A program made the translations under genes and the position numbers. Positions 8,127 to 17,141 of a stretch of DNA of 35,679 nt are shown here, in pieces. The notes under the pieces were generated by a model. That model had not been told where the DNA came from. It worked only from the letters and a program-made list of their open reading frames with translations, and did not search any database. The DNA is from an uncultured Acidobacteriia bacterium (GTDB taxonomy: Bacteria; Acidobacteriota; Terriglobia; Bryobacterales; Bryobacteraceae): assembly GCA_903828455.1 (NCBI GenBank), contig CAIKMJ010000048.1, positions 1 through 35,679 of the forward strand, written 5' to 3'. How positions within the stretch are numbered: position 1 is the first letter of the stretch; each line of letters starts with the position of its first letter.

Positions 8127-9296
8127 GTGACAGTCTGTTACTTCGACGCCTTCTCCGGTCTCGCCGGCGACATGCTGACCGGCGCCCTTGCCGGTGCCGG
8201 TGCCGACCAGGCCGCTATCACCGCGGCCGTACACTCGCTGGTTCCCGAAGCCGTGGTCAGTTTCGAACCGGTGCTGCGCCGCGGCATCACCGCCACGAAG
8301 TTCCGCGTCGCCGCCAATCAGCCGGCCAAACACCGCCACCTCAGCGGCATCCTGAAGATGATCGCGGCGGCCGACATTTCGGAAACAGCCCGCGACCGCG
8401 CCTCGCGTGTCTTTCAGGTGCTCGCCGAAGCCGAAGCTGCCGTTCACGGCGTGCCGATCGAAAAGGTTCATTTTCACGAAGTCGGTGCGGTCGATTCCAT
8501 TGCCGATATCGTCGGCACCGCCGTCGGGCTCGATTCGCTTGGCATCGGCCGCATCTATTGTTCCCCTGTGAACGTGGGCCGCGGCCTCGTCAACACCGAA
8601 CACGGCATGCTCCCGGTTCCCGCGCCCGCCACGGCACTGCTGCTGCGCGGCAAGCCGATTTACTCGCGCGGCCCGGCGCTGGAACTCACCACGCCCACCG
8701 GCGCCGCCGTGATGGTCGCGCTCGCCTCCGAATTCGGCGCCATGCCGCCGCTGCGCATCAAAGCGATTGGTTACGGAGCGGGCGATAACGATTTTCAGGA
8801 ACACGCAAACGTCCTGCGTGTGATGGTGGGCGAGCCTTCCGGCGCCGTTGAGACCACCACCGTCAGCGTGATGGAAGCCAATATCGACGATGCCTCGCCG
8901 CAACTGATCGGCTACACCATGGATCTGCTGCTCGAAGCCGGCGCGCTCGACGTCGTCATTATTCCGGCGCAAATGAAGAAGAACCGCCCGGGCGTCGTGC
9001 TGCAGGCCATTGCGGATCCCGAAAAGCGCGAAGAACTGGCGGCTCTGCTTTTCCGCGAAACCACCACGCTCGGCATCCGCTTTTACAGCGCCGAACGCCG
9101 CGTGCAGAACCGCGAATGGATTCCCGTCCTGACGCATTGGGGCGTGGTTCGCATCAAAGCCGGGGCGCACGGATTTGCACCGGAGTACGAAGACGCGCGG
9201 CGGATAGCCGAAGTCAGCGGCATGCCGCTCAAAACCGTGCTGGCCGAAGCCGCCCACGCCTATCTGAAAGACAAGAGTTCACGAAACAGCGAATGA
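8127..9296 (+). CDS. larC: LarC-type nickel pincer cofactor biosynthesis protein
   Basis: In the family, LarC inserts nickel into the pyridinium-3,5-bisthiocarboxylic acid mononucleotide to complete the cofactor of lactate racemase-type enzymes. This 389-residue protein (formerly DUF111) shows DAFSGLAGDML at the N terminus, the KVHFHEVGAVDSIADIVG block with metal-binding candidates, the central TPTGAA segment and the C-terminal MEANIDDASPQ...GALDV...MKKNRPG block. It is one uninterrupted frame, unlike lactobacilli where LarC needs a programmed frameshift. No larA, larB or larE lies in the window. The GTG start has a TAAACT box 9 nt upstream, and its TGA overlaps the metG ATG. Confidence 0.93.
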   Translation: MTVCYFDAFSGLAGDMLTGALAGAGADQAAITAAVHSLVPEAVVSFEPVLRRGITATKFRVAANQPAKHRHLSGILKMIAAADISETARDRASRVFQVLAEAEAAVHGVPIEKVHFHEVGAVDSIADIVGTAVGLDSLGIGRIYCSPVNVGRGLVNTEHGMLPVPAPATALLLRGKPIYSRGPALELTTPTGAAVMVALASEFGAMPPLRIKAIGYGAGDNDFQEHANVLRVMVGEPSGAVETTTVSVMEANIDDASPQLIGYTMDLLLEAGALDVVIIPAQMKKNRPGVVLQAIADPEKREELAALLFRETTTLGIRFYSAERRVQNREWIPVLTHWGVVRIKAGAHGFAPEYEDARRIAEVSGMPLKTVLAEAAHAYLKDKSSRNSE

Positions 9297-11248
9297 AATA
9301 CTACCTCACGACGCCGATCTACTACGTCAACGCCGCGCCGCACATCGGTCACACTTACACCACGCTCGCCGCCGACACCATCAAGCGGCTGAAGCGCATG
9401 CAGGGCTATGAAGCCGTCCTCACGACCGGCACGGACGAACACGGCCAGAAAGTAGAGCGCTCGGCGCAGGCCATGGGGAAGTCGCCCGCCGATTTCGCTA
9501 CGGTGATTTCGAATGAATTCCGCGGGCTCTGGGACCGCATCGGCATCCAGTACGACCACTTCATCCGCACCACCGAACCGCGTCACCACGAGACCGTGAA
9601 GTGGCTCTTCGATCGCTGCCAGGAACGTGGCTACATCTACAAAGGCAGCTACACCGGCCAGTATTGCGTTCCCGATGAGACCTTTCACAACGATCTCAAG
9701 CCAGGCGATCCGTGTCCGGTTTGCGGCCGCCCCACCGAAACGGTTACCGAGGAAAACTACTTCTTTAAGCTTTCGGCATTTACCGATAAGTTACTGAAGT
9801 TTTACGACGACAACCCGGATTTCATTCTGCCGGAAGCGCGCCGCAACGAAGTGCTCGCGTTTGTGCGCGGCGGCCTGCAGGACTTATCGGTCAGCCGCAC
9901 CACGATTCAGTGGGGCATTCCGATTGAAGGCAAACATGTCGTGTATGTATGGTTCGATGCGCTGACCAATTACCTCAGCGTTGCCAAAGATAAAGACGAA
10001 AGCCTGTGGCCGGCAGATCTTCACTTAGTCGGCAAAGAGATTGCGCGCTTCCACGCCGTCTTCTGGCCCGCATTCCTCATGGCTGCCGATCTGCCGCTGC
10101 CCAAACGAGTCTTCGCGCACGGCTGGCTGCTGTTTGAGAATGACAAGATGAGTAAGTCGCGCGGTAACATCGTGCGCACCGATCCTATCCGCGAAGTCAT
10201 GGGGATCGAAGCGCTGCGCTACTTCCTCTTCCGTGAAGTCGTTTTCGGGCAGGACGGGACTTTCAGTTACGATGCCCTGGTAACTCGCTATAACTCGGAA
10301 CTGGCGAACGGTCTCGGCAATCTGGCGAGCCGCACGCTGACGATGATCAGGCAATATCGCGACGGCGTGATCCCGGGCGCTTCGGCCGAACTCAGCGTCG
10401 AGCATCCGCTGGCTCTGGCCGCTCGCAACGCCATCGATACCGCATCGCGCTCGTTCGATGCGTTTGAGTTCTCCAAAGGCCTCGAAGCCATCTGGTCCAT
10501 GCTTTCCGAAGTCGACCGCTTCATCGTCGAACAGGCTCCATGGAAACTGGCGAAGCAGCCCGATGCCGCCGAACAGCTCAATGACGCGCTCTACGCCTGC
10601 GCCGAAACCCTGCGGATTGCGGTGGCGCTGCTGTATCCGGTGTTGCCGGAATCGACGGCCAACATCTGGTCGCAGCTCGGCATGACGGCCGACCTTGCCA
10701 CGTTCGAACTCGCCAAACTCGGCTGGGGCCAGCTTGCGCCCGGGCAGGCGATCGGCGTAATCGCGCCCGTCTTCCCGCGCATTGAAGCGAAATCGGCCAT
10801 CGACCGCATGCGCGCACTTGAGGAAGTGGAAACCGCGCGCCAGGCAAAACTGTTCGGCAAGGAAGTGCCGGCGAAGACCGAAGAAGCGGCCTCGGAAGGC
10901 ACCATGCTGCCGCCGTCGCCGAAGATCGAGTTCGATGACTTCGCAAAAGTCGATATTCGCGTCGGCAAAGTCCTGACCGCCGAACGCGTGAAAGGCGCCG
11001 ATAAGTTACTGCATCTGACTGTGGACATCGGCGAGCCGGAGCCGCGCACCATCGTGGCCGGCATCGCGCTGGCATACCAGCCCGAGCAGATGGTCGGCCG
11101 CAAGGTTGCCATCGTGGCCAATCTTCATCCGCGGAAACTGCGCGGCATTGAATCGAACGGCATGATTGTGGCGGCCTCGCTGGAAGGCGCAAAGCCCGTG
11201 CTGGCCGGCTTCCTCGAAGATGTGCCGGTCGGCGCGCGCCTGAAGTAA
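9293..11248 (+). CDS. metG: Methionyl-tRNA synthetase with C-terminal tRNA-binding domain
   Basis: Charges tRNA-Met with methionine. The 651-residue class I synthetase has HIGH-type PHIGHTY (16-22) and KMSKS near residue 285 (KMSKSRGN). Only one CxxC knuckle (CPVCGRP, near 143) and a lone upstream Cys are seen, so zinc binding may be reduced. The C-terminal part from about residue 540 is a Trbp111/EMAP-II-like OB fold (VDIRVGKV...ADKLLHL...LHPRKLRGIESNGM), usually used for dimerisation and tRNA binding. The ATG overlaps the larC stop (ATGA), so translation is probably coupled, and an upstream extension of the frame lies wholly inside larC and was rejected. Confidence 0.97.
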   Translation: MKYYLTTPIYYVNAAPHIGHTYTTLAADTIKRLKRMQGYEAVLTTGTDEHGQKVERSAQAMGKSPADFATVISNEFRGLWDRIGIQYDHFIRTTEPRHHETVKWLFDRCQERGYIYKGSYTGQYCVPDETFHNDLKPGDPCPVCGRPTETVTEENYFFKLSAFTDKLLKFYDDNPDFILPEARRNEVLAFVRGGLQDLSVSRTTIQWGIPIEGKHVVYVWFDALTNYLSVAKDKDESLWPADLHLVGKEIARFHAVFWPAFLMAADLPLPKRVFAHGWLLFENDKMSKSRGNIVRTDPIREVMGIEALRYFLFREVVFGQDGTFSYDALVTRYNSELANGLGNLASRTLTMIRQYRDGVIPGASAELSVEHPLALAARNAIDTASRSFDAFEFSKGLEAIWSMLSEVDRFIVEQAPWKLAKQPDAAEQLNDALYACAETLRIAVALLYPVLPESTANIWSQLGMTADLATFELAKLGWGQLAPGQAIGVIAPVFPRIEAKSAIDRMRALEEVETARQAKLFGKEVPAKTEEAASEGTMLPPSPKIEFDDFAKVDIRVGKVLTAERVKGADKLLHLTVDIGEPEPRTIVAGIALAYQPEQMVGRKVAIVANLHPRKLRGIESNGMIVAASLEGAKPVLAGFLEDVPVGARLK

Positions 11249-11261
11249 ACCGCGGGCCCTG

Positions 11262-12098
11262 ATGTTCGTCGATTCTCACTGCCATCTGGATGACCGGCGC
11301 TTTGCCGACGATCTCGACGCCGTGCTCGAACGCGCCGCCGCTGCCGGCGTTACGCGTATGCTGACGATCGGCACCGGTGACGGCCCGCCCGAGGTGGACC
11401 GCGCCGTGCGGCTGGCTGAACGCTATCCGCAACTCAGCGCTACGGTCGGCGTGCATCCGCACGATGCCGCGAAGGTGACGGTGGAGACCTGCGCCGATCT
11501 GCGCGCGCTCGCCGGGCATCCGAAAGTCGTGGCCTTCGGCGAGATCGGGCTCGATTACCACTACGATTTTTCGCCGCGCCAGACGCAGCGCGCCGTCTTC
11601 ATCGAACAGCTCGGCATCGCCCGCGAAGCGAATCTGCCGGTCGTCATTCACACCCGCGAGGCCTGGGCGGACACGATCGCGATTCTGCGTGAGCACGGCC
11701 AGCTGGCCGGCATCATGCACTGTTTTACCGGCACGCCGCAGGAAGCGGAGGAGGCGCTCGCGCTGGGCCTGCATCTCGCTTTTGGCGGCGTGACGACGTT
11801 CAAAACCGCCGGGCAGGTCAGGGAAGCGCTTCGTCTGACGCCGGACGACCGTCTGCTGATCGAGACCGACGCGCCCTATCTGGCCCCGATTCCGCACCGC
11901 GGCAAGCGCAACGAACCGGCTTTGATGCTGGAAACGGCGCGGGTTCTGGCCGGCGCGCGCGGCACCACGGTGGAGGAAATCGGCCGCATCACGACCGCCA
12001 ACTTCGACCGCCTGTGCTCCGGCCCCGCCGCTGCCCGAACACCCGGTTTGCCGCGACCAAACGAGACCCGTTACACTGGGGGTTCCGATGGAAACTGA
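11262..12098 (+). CDS. tatD: TatD family metal-dependent hydrolase (DNase)
   Basis: A 278-residue TIM-barrel hydrolase. Visible metal ligands are SHCHLDD (His6, His8), GVHPHDA, GEIGLDYHYDF, VIHTREA, HCFTG and ETDAPYLAP, matching TatD/YcfH nucleases that act on DNA ends or on D-aminoacyl-tRNA-type substrates in some members. It begins 13 nt after metG, as TatD genes very often do, and its last 11 nt overlap the next gene. The final ~20 residues are Pro/Thr-rich and their DNA carries the likely -10 box of the downstream gene. Confidence 0.94.
   Translation: MFVDSHCHLDDRRFADDLDAVLERAAAAGVTRMLTIGTGDGPPEVDRAVRLAERYPQLSATVGVHPHDAAKVTVETCADLRALAGHPKVVAFGEIGLDYHYDFSPRQTQRAVFIEQLGIAREANLPVVIHTREAWADTIAILREHGQLAGIMHCFTGTPQEAEEALALGLHLAFGGVTTFKTAGQVREALRLTPDDRLLIETDAPYLAPIPHRGKRNEPALMLETARVLAGARGTTVEEIGRITTANFDRLCSGPAAARTPGLPRPNETRYTGGSDGN
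12072..12077 (+). promoter_or_regulatory. Candidate -10 element (TACACT) for polyprenyl synthase
   Basis: TACACT lies 10 nt before the ATG at 12088, inside the last codons of tatD. It is followed by GGGGG, which could act as a weak ribosome site. Confidence 0.3.
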
Positions 12099-13089
12099 CC
12101 GCGCAGGACAGGCCCTGACGGCGAGGGAGATTTTCGACCTCGTCAGTGAGGATCTCGCGAACGTCGAAAAGGCGATCGACATCGAGTCGCTCGCTTCGGT
12201 CGAAACCGTTACGCGCATCAGCCACTATCTTCAGCAGAGTGGCGGCAAACGGCTGCGTCCGGCCCTGCTGCTGCTGTGCGCGCGCTTTTCGGGCGGCGGC
12301 GGCAAGACGGCGATTCAGCTCGGCGCGGTGGTCGAAATGATCCATGCCGCGACGCTGGTTCATGACGATGTGATCGACGTGGCGCAGACGCGCCGCGGCC
12401 GTCCGTCGGCAAACGTGCAGTGGGGCAACCACACCTGCGTGCTGGCGGGCGACTGGCTGTACATGCAGGCCTTCCAGGTGGCGCTGCGCGAGCGCAATTT
12501 TCATCTTCTCGATTTGCTGATCAGCCTCACGCAGATGATGGTCGAAGGCGAACTGATCCAGCTCGACCGCATCGGCAGCATCGGCGTGACCGAAGCGGAC
12601 TGCATGGAACTGGTGGACCGCAAGACGGCGTGCCTGTTTTCGGCGTGCGCGCGGCTCGGCGCAGTTTCGGCGGGGGCGGCGACGGCGGCGGAAGACAAGC
12701 TCGGCGAGTTCGCCTGGAACCTCGGGATGGCGTTCCAGCTGATTGACGACATGCTCGACTTTACTTCGGTGGAAGCCACGCTGGGCAAGCCGGTCGGCGG
12801 CGATCTGAAGGAAGGCAAGGTCACGCTGCCGCTGGTTTACGCGCTCGAAAAAGCCAGCGCCGAAGAGCGGCAGATGGTGGAGCAGGTGCTGCTGGACCGC
12901 AACTACGACAAGGTGTCGTTCGGCGAGATCTACGCCATGGTGCAGCGTCACGACGGCATTCAGCGCACGCGCGAGCGGGCACAGCAATTCACCGATCGCG
13001 CAAGGCAACTGGTGGCCGAGTTCCCGGAGAGCCCTTATCAGCGGGCGCTGGGCACGCTGACCGATCTGGTCACTGAGCGCGACCGCTAA
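12088..13089 (+). CDS. Polyprenyl diphosphate synthase (IspB-like)
   Basis: A trans-isoprenyl diphosphate synthase of 333 residues. It shows the GGKRLRP start motif (52-58), the first Asp-rich motif DDVID (93-97) followed by RRGRPSAN, and the second Asp-rich motif DDMLD (220-224) with GKPVGGDLKEGK after it. Small residues ahead of the first motif (HAATLVHDD) favour a long-chain product such as the octa- or heptaprenyl side chain of menaquinone. The exact chain length cannot be read from sequence. It overlaps tatD by 11 nt. Its stop codon TAA is the first three bases of a 14-bp tandem repeat. Confidence 0.94.
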   Translation: METDRAGQALTAREIFDLVSEDLANVEKAIDIESLASVETVTRISHYLQQSGGKRLRPALLLLCARFSGGGGKTAIQLGAVVEMIHAATLVHDDVIDVAQTRRGRPSANVQWGNHTCVLAGDWLYMQAFQVALRERNFHLLDLLISLTQMMVEGELIQLDRIGSIGVTEADCMELVDRKTACLFSACARLGAVSAGAATAAEDKLGEFAWNLGMAFQLIDDMLDFTSVEATLGKPVGGDLKEGKVTLPLVYALEKASAEERQMVEQVLLDRNYDKVSFGEIYAMVQRHDGIQRTRERAQQFTDRARQLVAEFPESPYQRALGTLTDLVTERDR

Positions 13090-13142
13090 GCTTCGCCGAT
13101 TAAGCTTCGTCGATTAAGCTTCGTCGATTAAGATTCCTCGGC
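13087..13142. repeat. 14-bp tandem repeat, four units, beginning at a stop codon
   Basis: Units at 13087-13100, 13101-13114 and 13115-13128 read TAAGCTTCGYCGAT, and a degenerate fourth (13129-13142) reads TAAGATTCCTCGGC. The first unit starts with the TAA of the polyprenyl synthase. Since 14 mod 3 is 2, the TAAs fall in all three plus frames, and the TTA at each junction does the same on the minus strand. Confidence 0.9.
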
Positions 13143-13178
13143 CGGACTCGTGCGGCGCGTTGGGCGCGGTCTGCCCGA

Positions 13179-13184
13179 TAAACT
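13179..13184 (+). promoter_or_regulatory. Candidate -10 element (TAAACT) for the SDR gene
   Basis: TAAACT ends 7 nt before the GTG at 13192. This is ideal leaderless spacing and supports that start over the upstream GTG at 13150. Confidence 0.4.
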
Positions 13185-13191
13185 GACAGAC

Positions 13192-13938
13192 GTGAAATCA
13201 ATCCTGATCACCGGCGGAAGCCGCGGCATCGGCGCGGCGACGGCGCGGCTGGCGGTGCGCCACGGCTGCGCGGTCTGCATCAATTACCGGCAGCGACGCG
13301 AAACGGCGGACAGCCTCGTCCGGGAGCTTGAATCGGCCGGCGGGCGCGCGATTGCGATCCGGGCCGATATTGCTGTTGAGGCCGAAGTGAGTGCGCTGTT
13401 CGAAGCTTGCGATCGGGCATTCGGAACTCTGACGGCACTGGTGAACAATGCCGGCATCCTCGAGCCGCAGATGCGCGTTGACGGCATGGCGATGGACCGG
13501 CTGCATCGCGTTTTTGCCACGAACGTTTACGGCGCTTTCGCGTGCGCGCGGGAGGCGGTCAAGCGCATGTCGACGCGCTACGGCGGCGGAGGCGGAACGA
13601 TCGTCAACGTGTCGTCGGTGGCCTCCGGGCTCGGCTCGCCCGGCGAGTACGTCGACTATGCGGCATCGAAGGGCGCGCTGGATACGCTGACCATCGGTCT
13701 GGCGCGTGAAGTGGCGGACGAAGGTATCCGGGTGAACGCGGTGCGTGCGGGAGTCATCTACACCGAGATGCATGCCAGCGGCGGCGAGCCGGGGCGCGTC
13801 GACCGCGTGAAAGGTTCGGTGCCGATGAAGCGAGGCGGCACGCCGGAAGAGGTGGCCGAAGCGATCTGGTGGCTGCTGTCGGATCGTTCCTCGTACACCA
13901 CCGGTTCGTTCATCGACGTCTCCGGCGGCCGGAGCTGA
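13192..13938 (+). CDS. SDR family NAD(P)-dependent oxidoreductase
   Basis: A 248-residue classical short-chain dehydrogenase. The cofactor motif is TGGSRGIG (7-14), NNAG is at 85-88, the catalytic Ser lies in VNVSS near 141-142 and the YxxxK pair is Tyr156/Lys160. The end GSFIDVSGGRS is typical. It resembles FabG-like and glucose dehydrogenase-like members; the substrate cannot be assigned. An Arg in the segment after the second strand (NYRQRRE) would suit NADP(H). The GTG start at 13192 is preferred because of the TAAACT box 7 nt upstream; the longer version from 13150 adds a non-conserved leader. It is convergent with the DinB gene. Confidence 0.93.
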   Translation: MKSILITGGSRGIGAATARLAVRHGCAVCINYRQRRETADSLVRELESAGGRAIAIRADIAVEAEVSALFEACDRAFGTLTALVNNAGILEPQMRVDGMAMDRLHRVFATNVYGAFACAREAVKRMSTRYGGGGGTIVNVSSVASGLGSPGEYVDYAASKGALDTLTIGLAREVADEGIRVNAVRAGVIYTEMHASGGEPGRVDRVKGSVPMKRGGTPEEVAEAIWWLLSDRSSYTTGSFIDVSGGRS

Positions 13939-13969
13939 ATCGCTTTGCCGGTTCTTTCATTCCGGCCGG

Positions 13970-14503
13970 CTACTTCATTACCGAAAGATACTCGGCCCAT
14001 GGCCCGACTTCCAGGCGATAGTGCCGGGCCATCGTGCGACTGATTTGCACGATGTGCGCCAGATCGTGCGCGGTCCACGCAGCGAGCAGCTGGCGAACGG
14101 TCACGGGCCCGAACGCCGGATGCGTTCCTTTCAGTTCCAGTTGCGCCGGTTCGAGGCGCCATGCGCGCAGCCGTGCGGTATTGTCGCGGCGCAAGTCCTG
14201 AAATTCGTCCAGCAGTTGCGAAAGCGATTTCCCCTGGCTTTCGCGGAACTGAGCCTCCCGGTCGAAGGCGTCGAAGGTCCGGTCTTCACCGTGCCGGAGG
14301 ATCGAATCGAGGCGCGGGAGCCAGTCGGTCTTCTCGCCGTGGATCAAATGGCCCACCACAGTGTACGGACTCCACGTGCCGGGGCCCTCCGTCGCTGTCG
14401 TCCATGCGTCCGGCAGCCCGCGCAAAAGCGCGTTCAGCGTGGCCGGCGTGCGGTCCAGGACAGCCAGACATTCGTCGGCAAACGGTGTTGCGCTCATCCT
14501 CAT
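13970..14503 (-). CDS. DinB-like four-helix-bundle protein
   Basis: A 177-residue protein of the DinB/YfiT superfamily. Likely metal ligands are in HLIHGE (about 51-56) and AHDLAHIVQ (about 144-152), with the family's typical W-S-P-Y-T-V-V-G-H and LLAAWTAHDL context. Members are putative thiol-dependent transferases or hydrolases; this one's activity is unknown. The ATG at 14503 overlaps the stop of the permease gene (ATGA), so it is probably coupled to it as the last gene of the cluster. An inverted repeat GCCGG/CCGGC at 13947-13966 beyond its stop, between convergent genes, may end transcription weakly. Confidence 0.88.
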   Translation of the reverse strand: MRMSATPFADECLAVLDRTPATLNALLRGLPDAWTTATEGPGTWSPYTVVGHLIHGEKTDWLPRLDSILRHGEDRTFDAFDREAQFRESQGKSLSQLLDEFQDLRRDNTARLRAWRLEPAQLELKGTHPAFGPVTVRQLLAAWTAHDLAHIVQISRTMARHYRLEVGPWAEYLSVMK

Positions 14504-15837
14504 CCGTTCTTTCCCATGTACCAGAAACGCAGCACGAACAGCGCCGTGAGCGCATAGACCATCCAGTTCACTTCGCGGAACCTGCCGCGCAGGACGCGGA
14601 TCAGCGTCCACGCGGTGAAGCCGAAGGCGAGGCCGTTGGCGATGGAGAACATCAGCGGGATGCCGAGCATCGTCAGGAACGCCGGGATCGCCGTCTCGGG
14701 TTCGGCCCACGGGATGTCGGCCGCCGCGCTCATCATCATGCTGCCGACGATGATCAGAGCGGGCGCGGTGGCCGATTCCGGAATTGCGCCGGCGAGCGGC
14801 GCCACGAACAGCGCAACGGCGAAGAGCAGGCCGGTGACGATCGCCGTGACGCCGGAACGCCCGCCCGCCGCCACGCCCGCGGAGCTTTCGATGTAGCTCA
14901 CCACCGTTGAAGTGCCCGCCGATGCGCCCGCGATGGTGGCGATGGCGTCGCTGTAGAGGATGCGGTCGAGGCGCGGAATCTCGTCGCTCCTGCCGTGAAA
15001 CAGCCCGGCCTTCCGGCCGACGGCGAGCAGCGTGCCGACGTTGTCGAACAGATCGACAAACAGGAAGACGAAGATGATCTCGAGCGCGCCGAGCGAGAGC
15101 GCGCCGCGGATATCCATCTGAAACGCCGTGGCCGCGATGTCGCCCGCGCTGTACGGCTGCGGCTGCCAGTGGACGGTGCCGGTGGCGACGGCGAGTCCCC
15201 AGGTGGCCAGCGCTCCGATCAGGATGGCGGCGTTCACGCGCATGGACAGCAGCACGGCGGTGAGGATCAGGCCGAAGACGGCGAGCAGCGCGGTTGGCGC
15301 GCGCAGATCGCCGAGCGCAACGGTGGTGGCGGGATTCGAAACGATGATGCCGGCCGAGCGGAGGCCGATGAGCGCGATGAAGAGTCCGACGCCGGCTGCG
15401 ACGGCGGCGTATAAGTCATGGGGAATGGCGCTGACGATCATCTGGCGGATGCCGGATGCGGTGAGCAGCAGGAAGGCGACGCCGGAAAGGAAGACGGCGC
15501 CGAGCGCGACGTGCCAGTCGACGCCCATGCCTTTGACGACGGCGAAGGTGAAGTAGGCGTTGAGCCCCATGCCGGGCGCGAGCGCGATGGGGTAGCGGGC
15601 GACGATGCCCATGAGCAGGCTGCCCACGGCGGCGGCGAGACAGGTGGCCGCGGTGACGGCGGCCGGGGGCATGCCCGACTGGCTGAGGATCGCGGGGTTC
15701 ACGAAGATGATGTAGGCCATCGTCATGAACGTGGTGAGGCCGGCGAGGATTTCGGTACGCCAGCTGGTGCCGAGCGCGGCGAATTCGAAGTAGCGCTCGG
15801 CGCGGGCGCGGAGCGAAGTCTGGCTAGCGGCGGCCAT
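14500..15837 (-). CDS. NCS2 family purine permease (AzgA-like)
   Basis: A 445-residue transporter with about 12-14 membrane segments. Signatures of the AzgA/GhxP branch are TFMTMAYIIFVNPAIL near the N terminus, GMGLNAYFTF, FLFVDLFDNVGTLLAV and GTSTVVSYIESSAGVAAGGR. In this branch the substrates are hypoxanthine, guanine or adenine taken up with protons. The start is set at ATG 15837; an upstream ATG at 15861 would lengthen the overlap with rdgB and adds a Cys-rich leader (MRCCSICP) unlike the family. The gene overlaps rdgB by 14 nt, which fits a shared purine-salvage theme. Confidence 0.93.
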   Translation of the reverse strand: MAAASQTSLRARAERYFEFAALGTSWRTEILAGLTTFMTMAYIIFVNPAILSQSGMPPAAVTAATCLAAAVGSLLMGIVARYPIALAPGMGLNAYFTFAVVKGMGVDWHVALGAVFLSGVAFLLLTASGIRQMIVSAIPHDLYAAVAAGVGLFIALIGLRSAGIIVSNPATTVALGDLRAPTALLAVFGLILTAVLLSMRVNAAILIGALATWGLAVATGTVHWQPQPYSAGDIAATAFQMDIRGALSLGALEIIFVFLFVDLFDNVGTLLAVGRKAGLFHGRSDEIPRLDRILYSDAIATIAGASAGTSTVVSYIESSAGVAAGGRSGVTAIVTGLLFAVALFVAPLAGAIPESATAPALIIVGSMMMSAAADIPWAEPETAIPAFLTMLGIPLMFSIANGLAFGFTAWTLIRVLRGRFREVNWMVYALTALFVLRFWYMGKNG

Positions 15838-16411
15838 GGGACAGATACTGCAGCATCGCACGCAGCGCGTTGCCGCGATGGCTGATCCCGAACTTCACGT
15901 GGTCGTCCAGTTCGCCGAACGAGGCGTTGAGCGGCGGATAGAAGAAGAGCGGGTCGTAGCCGAAGCCCGCCGGGCCGCGCGCGGCGTGGAGGATCTCACC
16001 TTCGACGGTGCCGCGGAAGGTTGCGGTCACGATGCCTTTCTCGGCAACGGCGATCACGCAGACGAAGCGGGCGGCGCGGCTGGCGGCGGAGGCGAGGCGA
16101 TCGAGCAGCAGCTGATTGTTGGCGGCGTCGCTTGCGTGCTCGCCCGCATAGCGCGCCGAGTAAACGCCCGGTGCGCCGCCGAGCGCATCGACTTCGAGAC
16201 CGGAATCGTCGGCAAAGATCGGCCCCGGGGCGAAGGCGCTGTAGCAGACGGCCTTCAGGCGGGCGTTTTCCTCGAACGTTGCGCCGGTCTCTTCGGGCGG
16301 CGGGATGGCTTTGATGTCCGCGAGCGGCTCAATATCGATGCCGAGCAGACGGCCGGCGAGCTGGAACTCGCGAAGCTTGCCGGGATTGCCGGTGGCGCAA
16401 CAGATCTTCAC
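15824..16411 (-). CDS. rdgB: Non-canonical purine NTP pyrophosphatase (RdgB/HAM1)
   Basis: Hydrolyses dITP, ITP and XTP to monophosphates, preventing their incorporation into nucleic acid. The 195-residue protein has ATGNPGKLREF (6-16), the metal-binding FADDSGLEVDAL segment (about 66-77), GFGYDPLF near 150 and SHRGNAL near the end, all family signatures. It follows rph by 10 nt; the rph-rdgB pair is common in bacteria. It overlaps the purine permease downstream. Full length. Confidence 0.96.
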   Translation of the reverse strand: MKICCATGNPGKLREFQLAGRLLGIDIEPLADIKAIPPPEETGATFEENARLKAVCYSAFAPGPIFADDSGLEVDALGGAPGVYSARYAGEHASDAANNQLLLDRLASAASRAARFVCVIAVAEKGIVTATFRGTVEGEILHAARGPAGFGYDPLFFYPPLNASFGELDDHVKFGISHRGNALRAMLQYLSHGRR

Positions 16412-16421
16412 GCGGTGTTCC

Positions 16422-17141
16422 TCAGGTCAGGTCGACGACGGCCTGCTGCAGGGCGAGGATTTCGGTGATGCCGGCGCGGGCGAGCGCGGTCATGGCGGCC
16501 ATTTGCTGGTCGTCGAAGGCGGCGTGTTCGGCGGTGGCCTGATATTCGACGAACTTGCCCTCGCTGGTCATGACGACGTTGGCGTCGACTTCGGCGCGCG
16601 AGTCCTCTTCATAGCAGAGGTCGAGAATGGGCTCGCCGTTGAGGATGCCCACACTGACGGCGGCGACGGCGCCGGTGAGGGGCGATTTGGGCAGCACGCG
16701 GAACCTGACGAGCTGATTCAGGGCGAGCGCGAGGGCGACGTAGGCGCCCGTGATGGAGGCGACGCGGGTGCCGCCGTCGGCCTGGAGGACGTCGCAATCC
16801 AGCATGATGGAGCGTTCGCCGAGCGCGGCGAGATCGACCACCGAGCGGAGCGAGCGGCCGATGAGGCGCTGGATTTCGTGCGTGCGGCCGGACTGGCGGC
16901 CTTTGGTCACCTCGCGCGGCGTGCGCGTGGCGGTGGCGCGGGGCAGCATGGAGTATTCCGCCGTGACCCAGCCCTTGCCGGTGTTGCGCAGGAAGGGCGG
17001 GACGCTGGTTTCGACGCTGGCGGCGCAGAGCACCTGGGTGTTGCCGAAGGTGATGAGAACCGAGCCTTCGGCGGTCTTCAGATAGTTGGGCGCGATTTCG
17101 ATGGCGCGGAGTTCATCCGGCCGCCGTCCGTCAGGACGCAT
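16422..17141 (-). CDS. rph: Ribonuclease PH
   Basis: A phosphorolytic 3'-5' exoribonuclease that trims tRNA 3' ends. The 239-residue protein carries [11 protein letters not shown] at the N terminus, [34 protein letters not shown] (phosphate-binding Arg and the hexamer interface) and [12 protein letters not shown], so it should be active. Its ATG overlaps the stop of the 48-residue membrane protein gene upstream by 11 nt. It is followed by rdgB. Confidence 0.97.
   Translation of the reverse strand: MRPDGRRPDELRAIEIAPNYLKTAEGSVLITFGNTQVLCAASVETSVPPFLRNTGKGWVTAEYSMLPRATATRTPREVTKGRQSGRTHEIQRLIGRSLRSVVDLAALGERSIMLDCDVLQADGGTRVASITGAYVALALALNQLVRFRVLPKSPLTGAVAAVSVGILNGEPILDLCYEEDSRAEVDANVVMTSEGKFVEYQATAEHAAFDDQQMAAMTALARAGITEILALQQAVVDLT

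Noticed and set aside
6792-9257. Minus-strand frame of 821 codons across hom and larC
   Set aside because: Crosses two real plus-strand genes; composition is that of a shadow frame.
9000-13200. Replication origin with DnaA boxes at the skew change
   Set aside because: I saw no TTATNCACA-like cluster and no dnaA or dnaN; only the skew change is reported.
13947-13966. Intrinsic terminator between the SDR and DinB genes
   Set aside because: The stem is 5 bp with a 10-nt loop and no U-run; too weak to list as a terminator.
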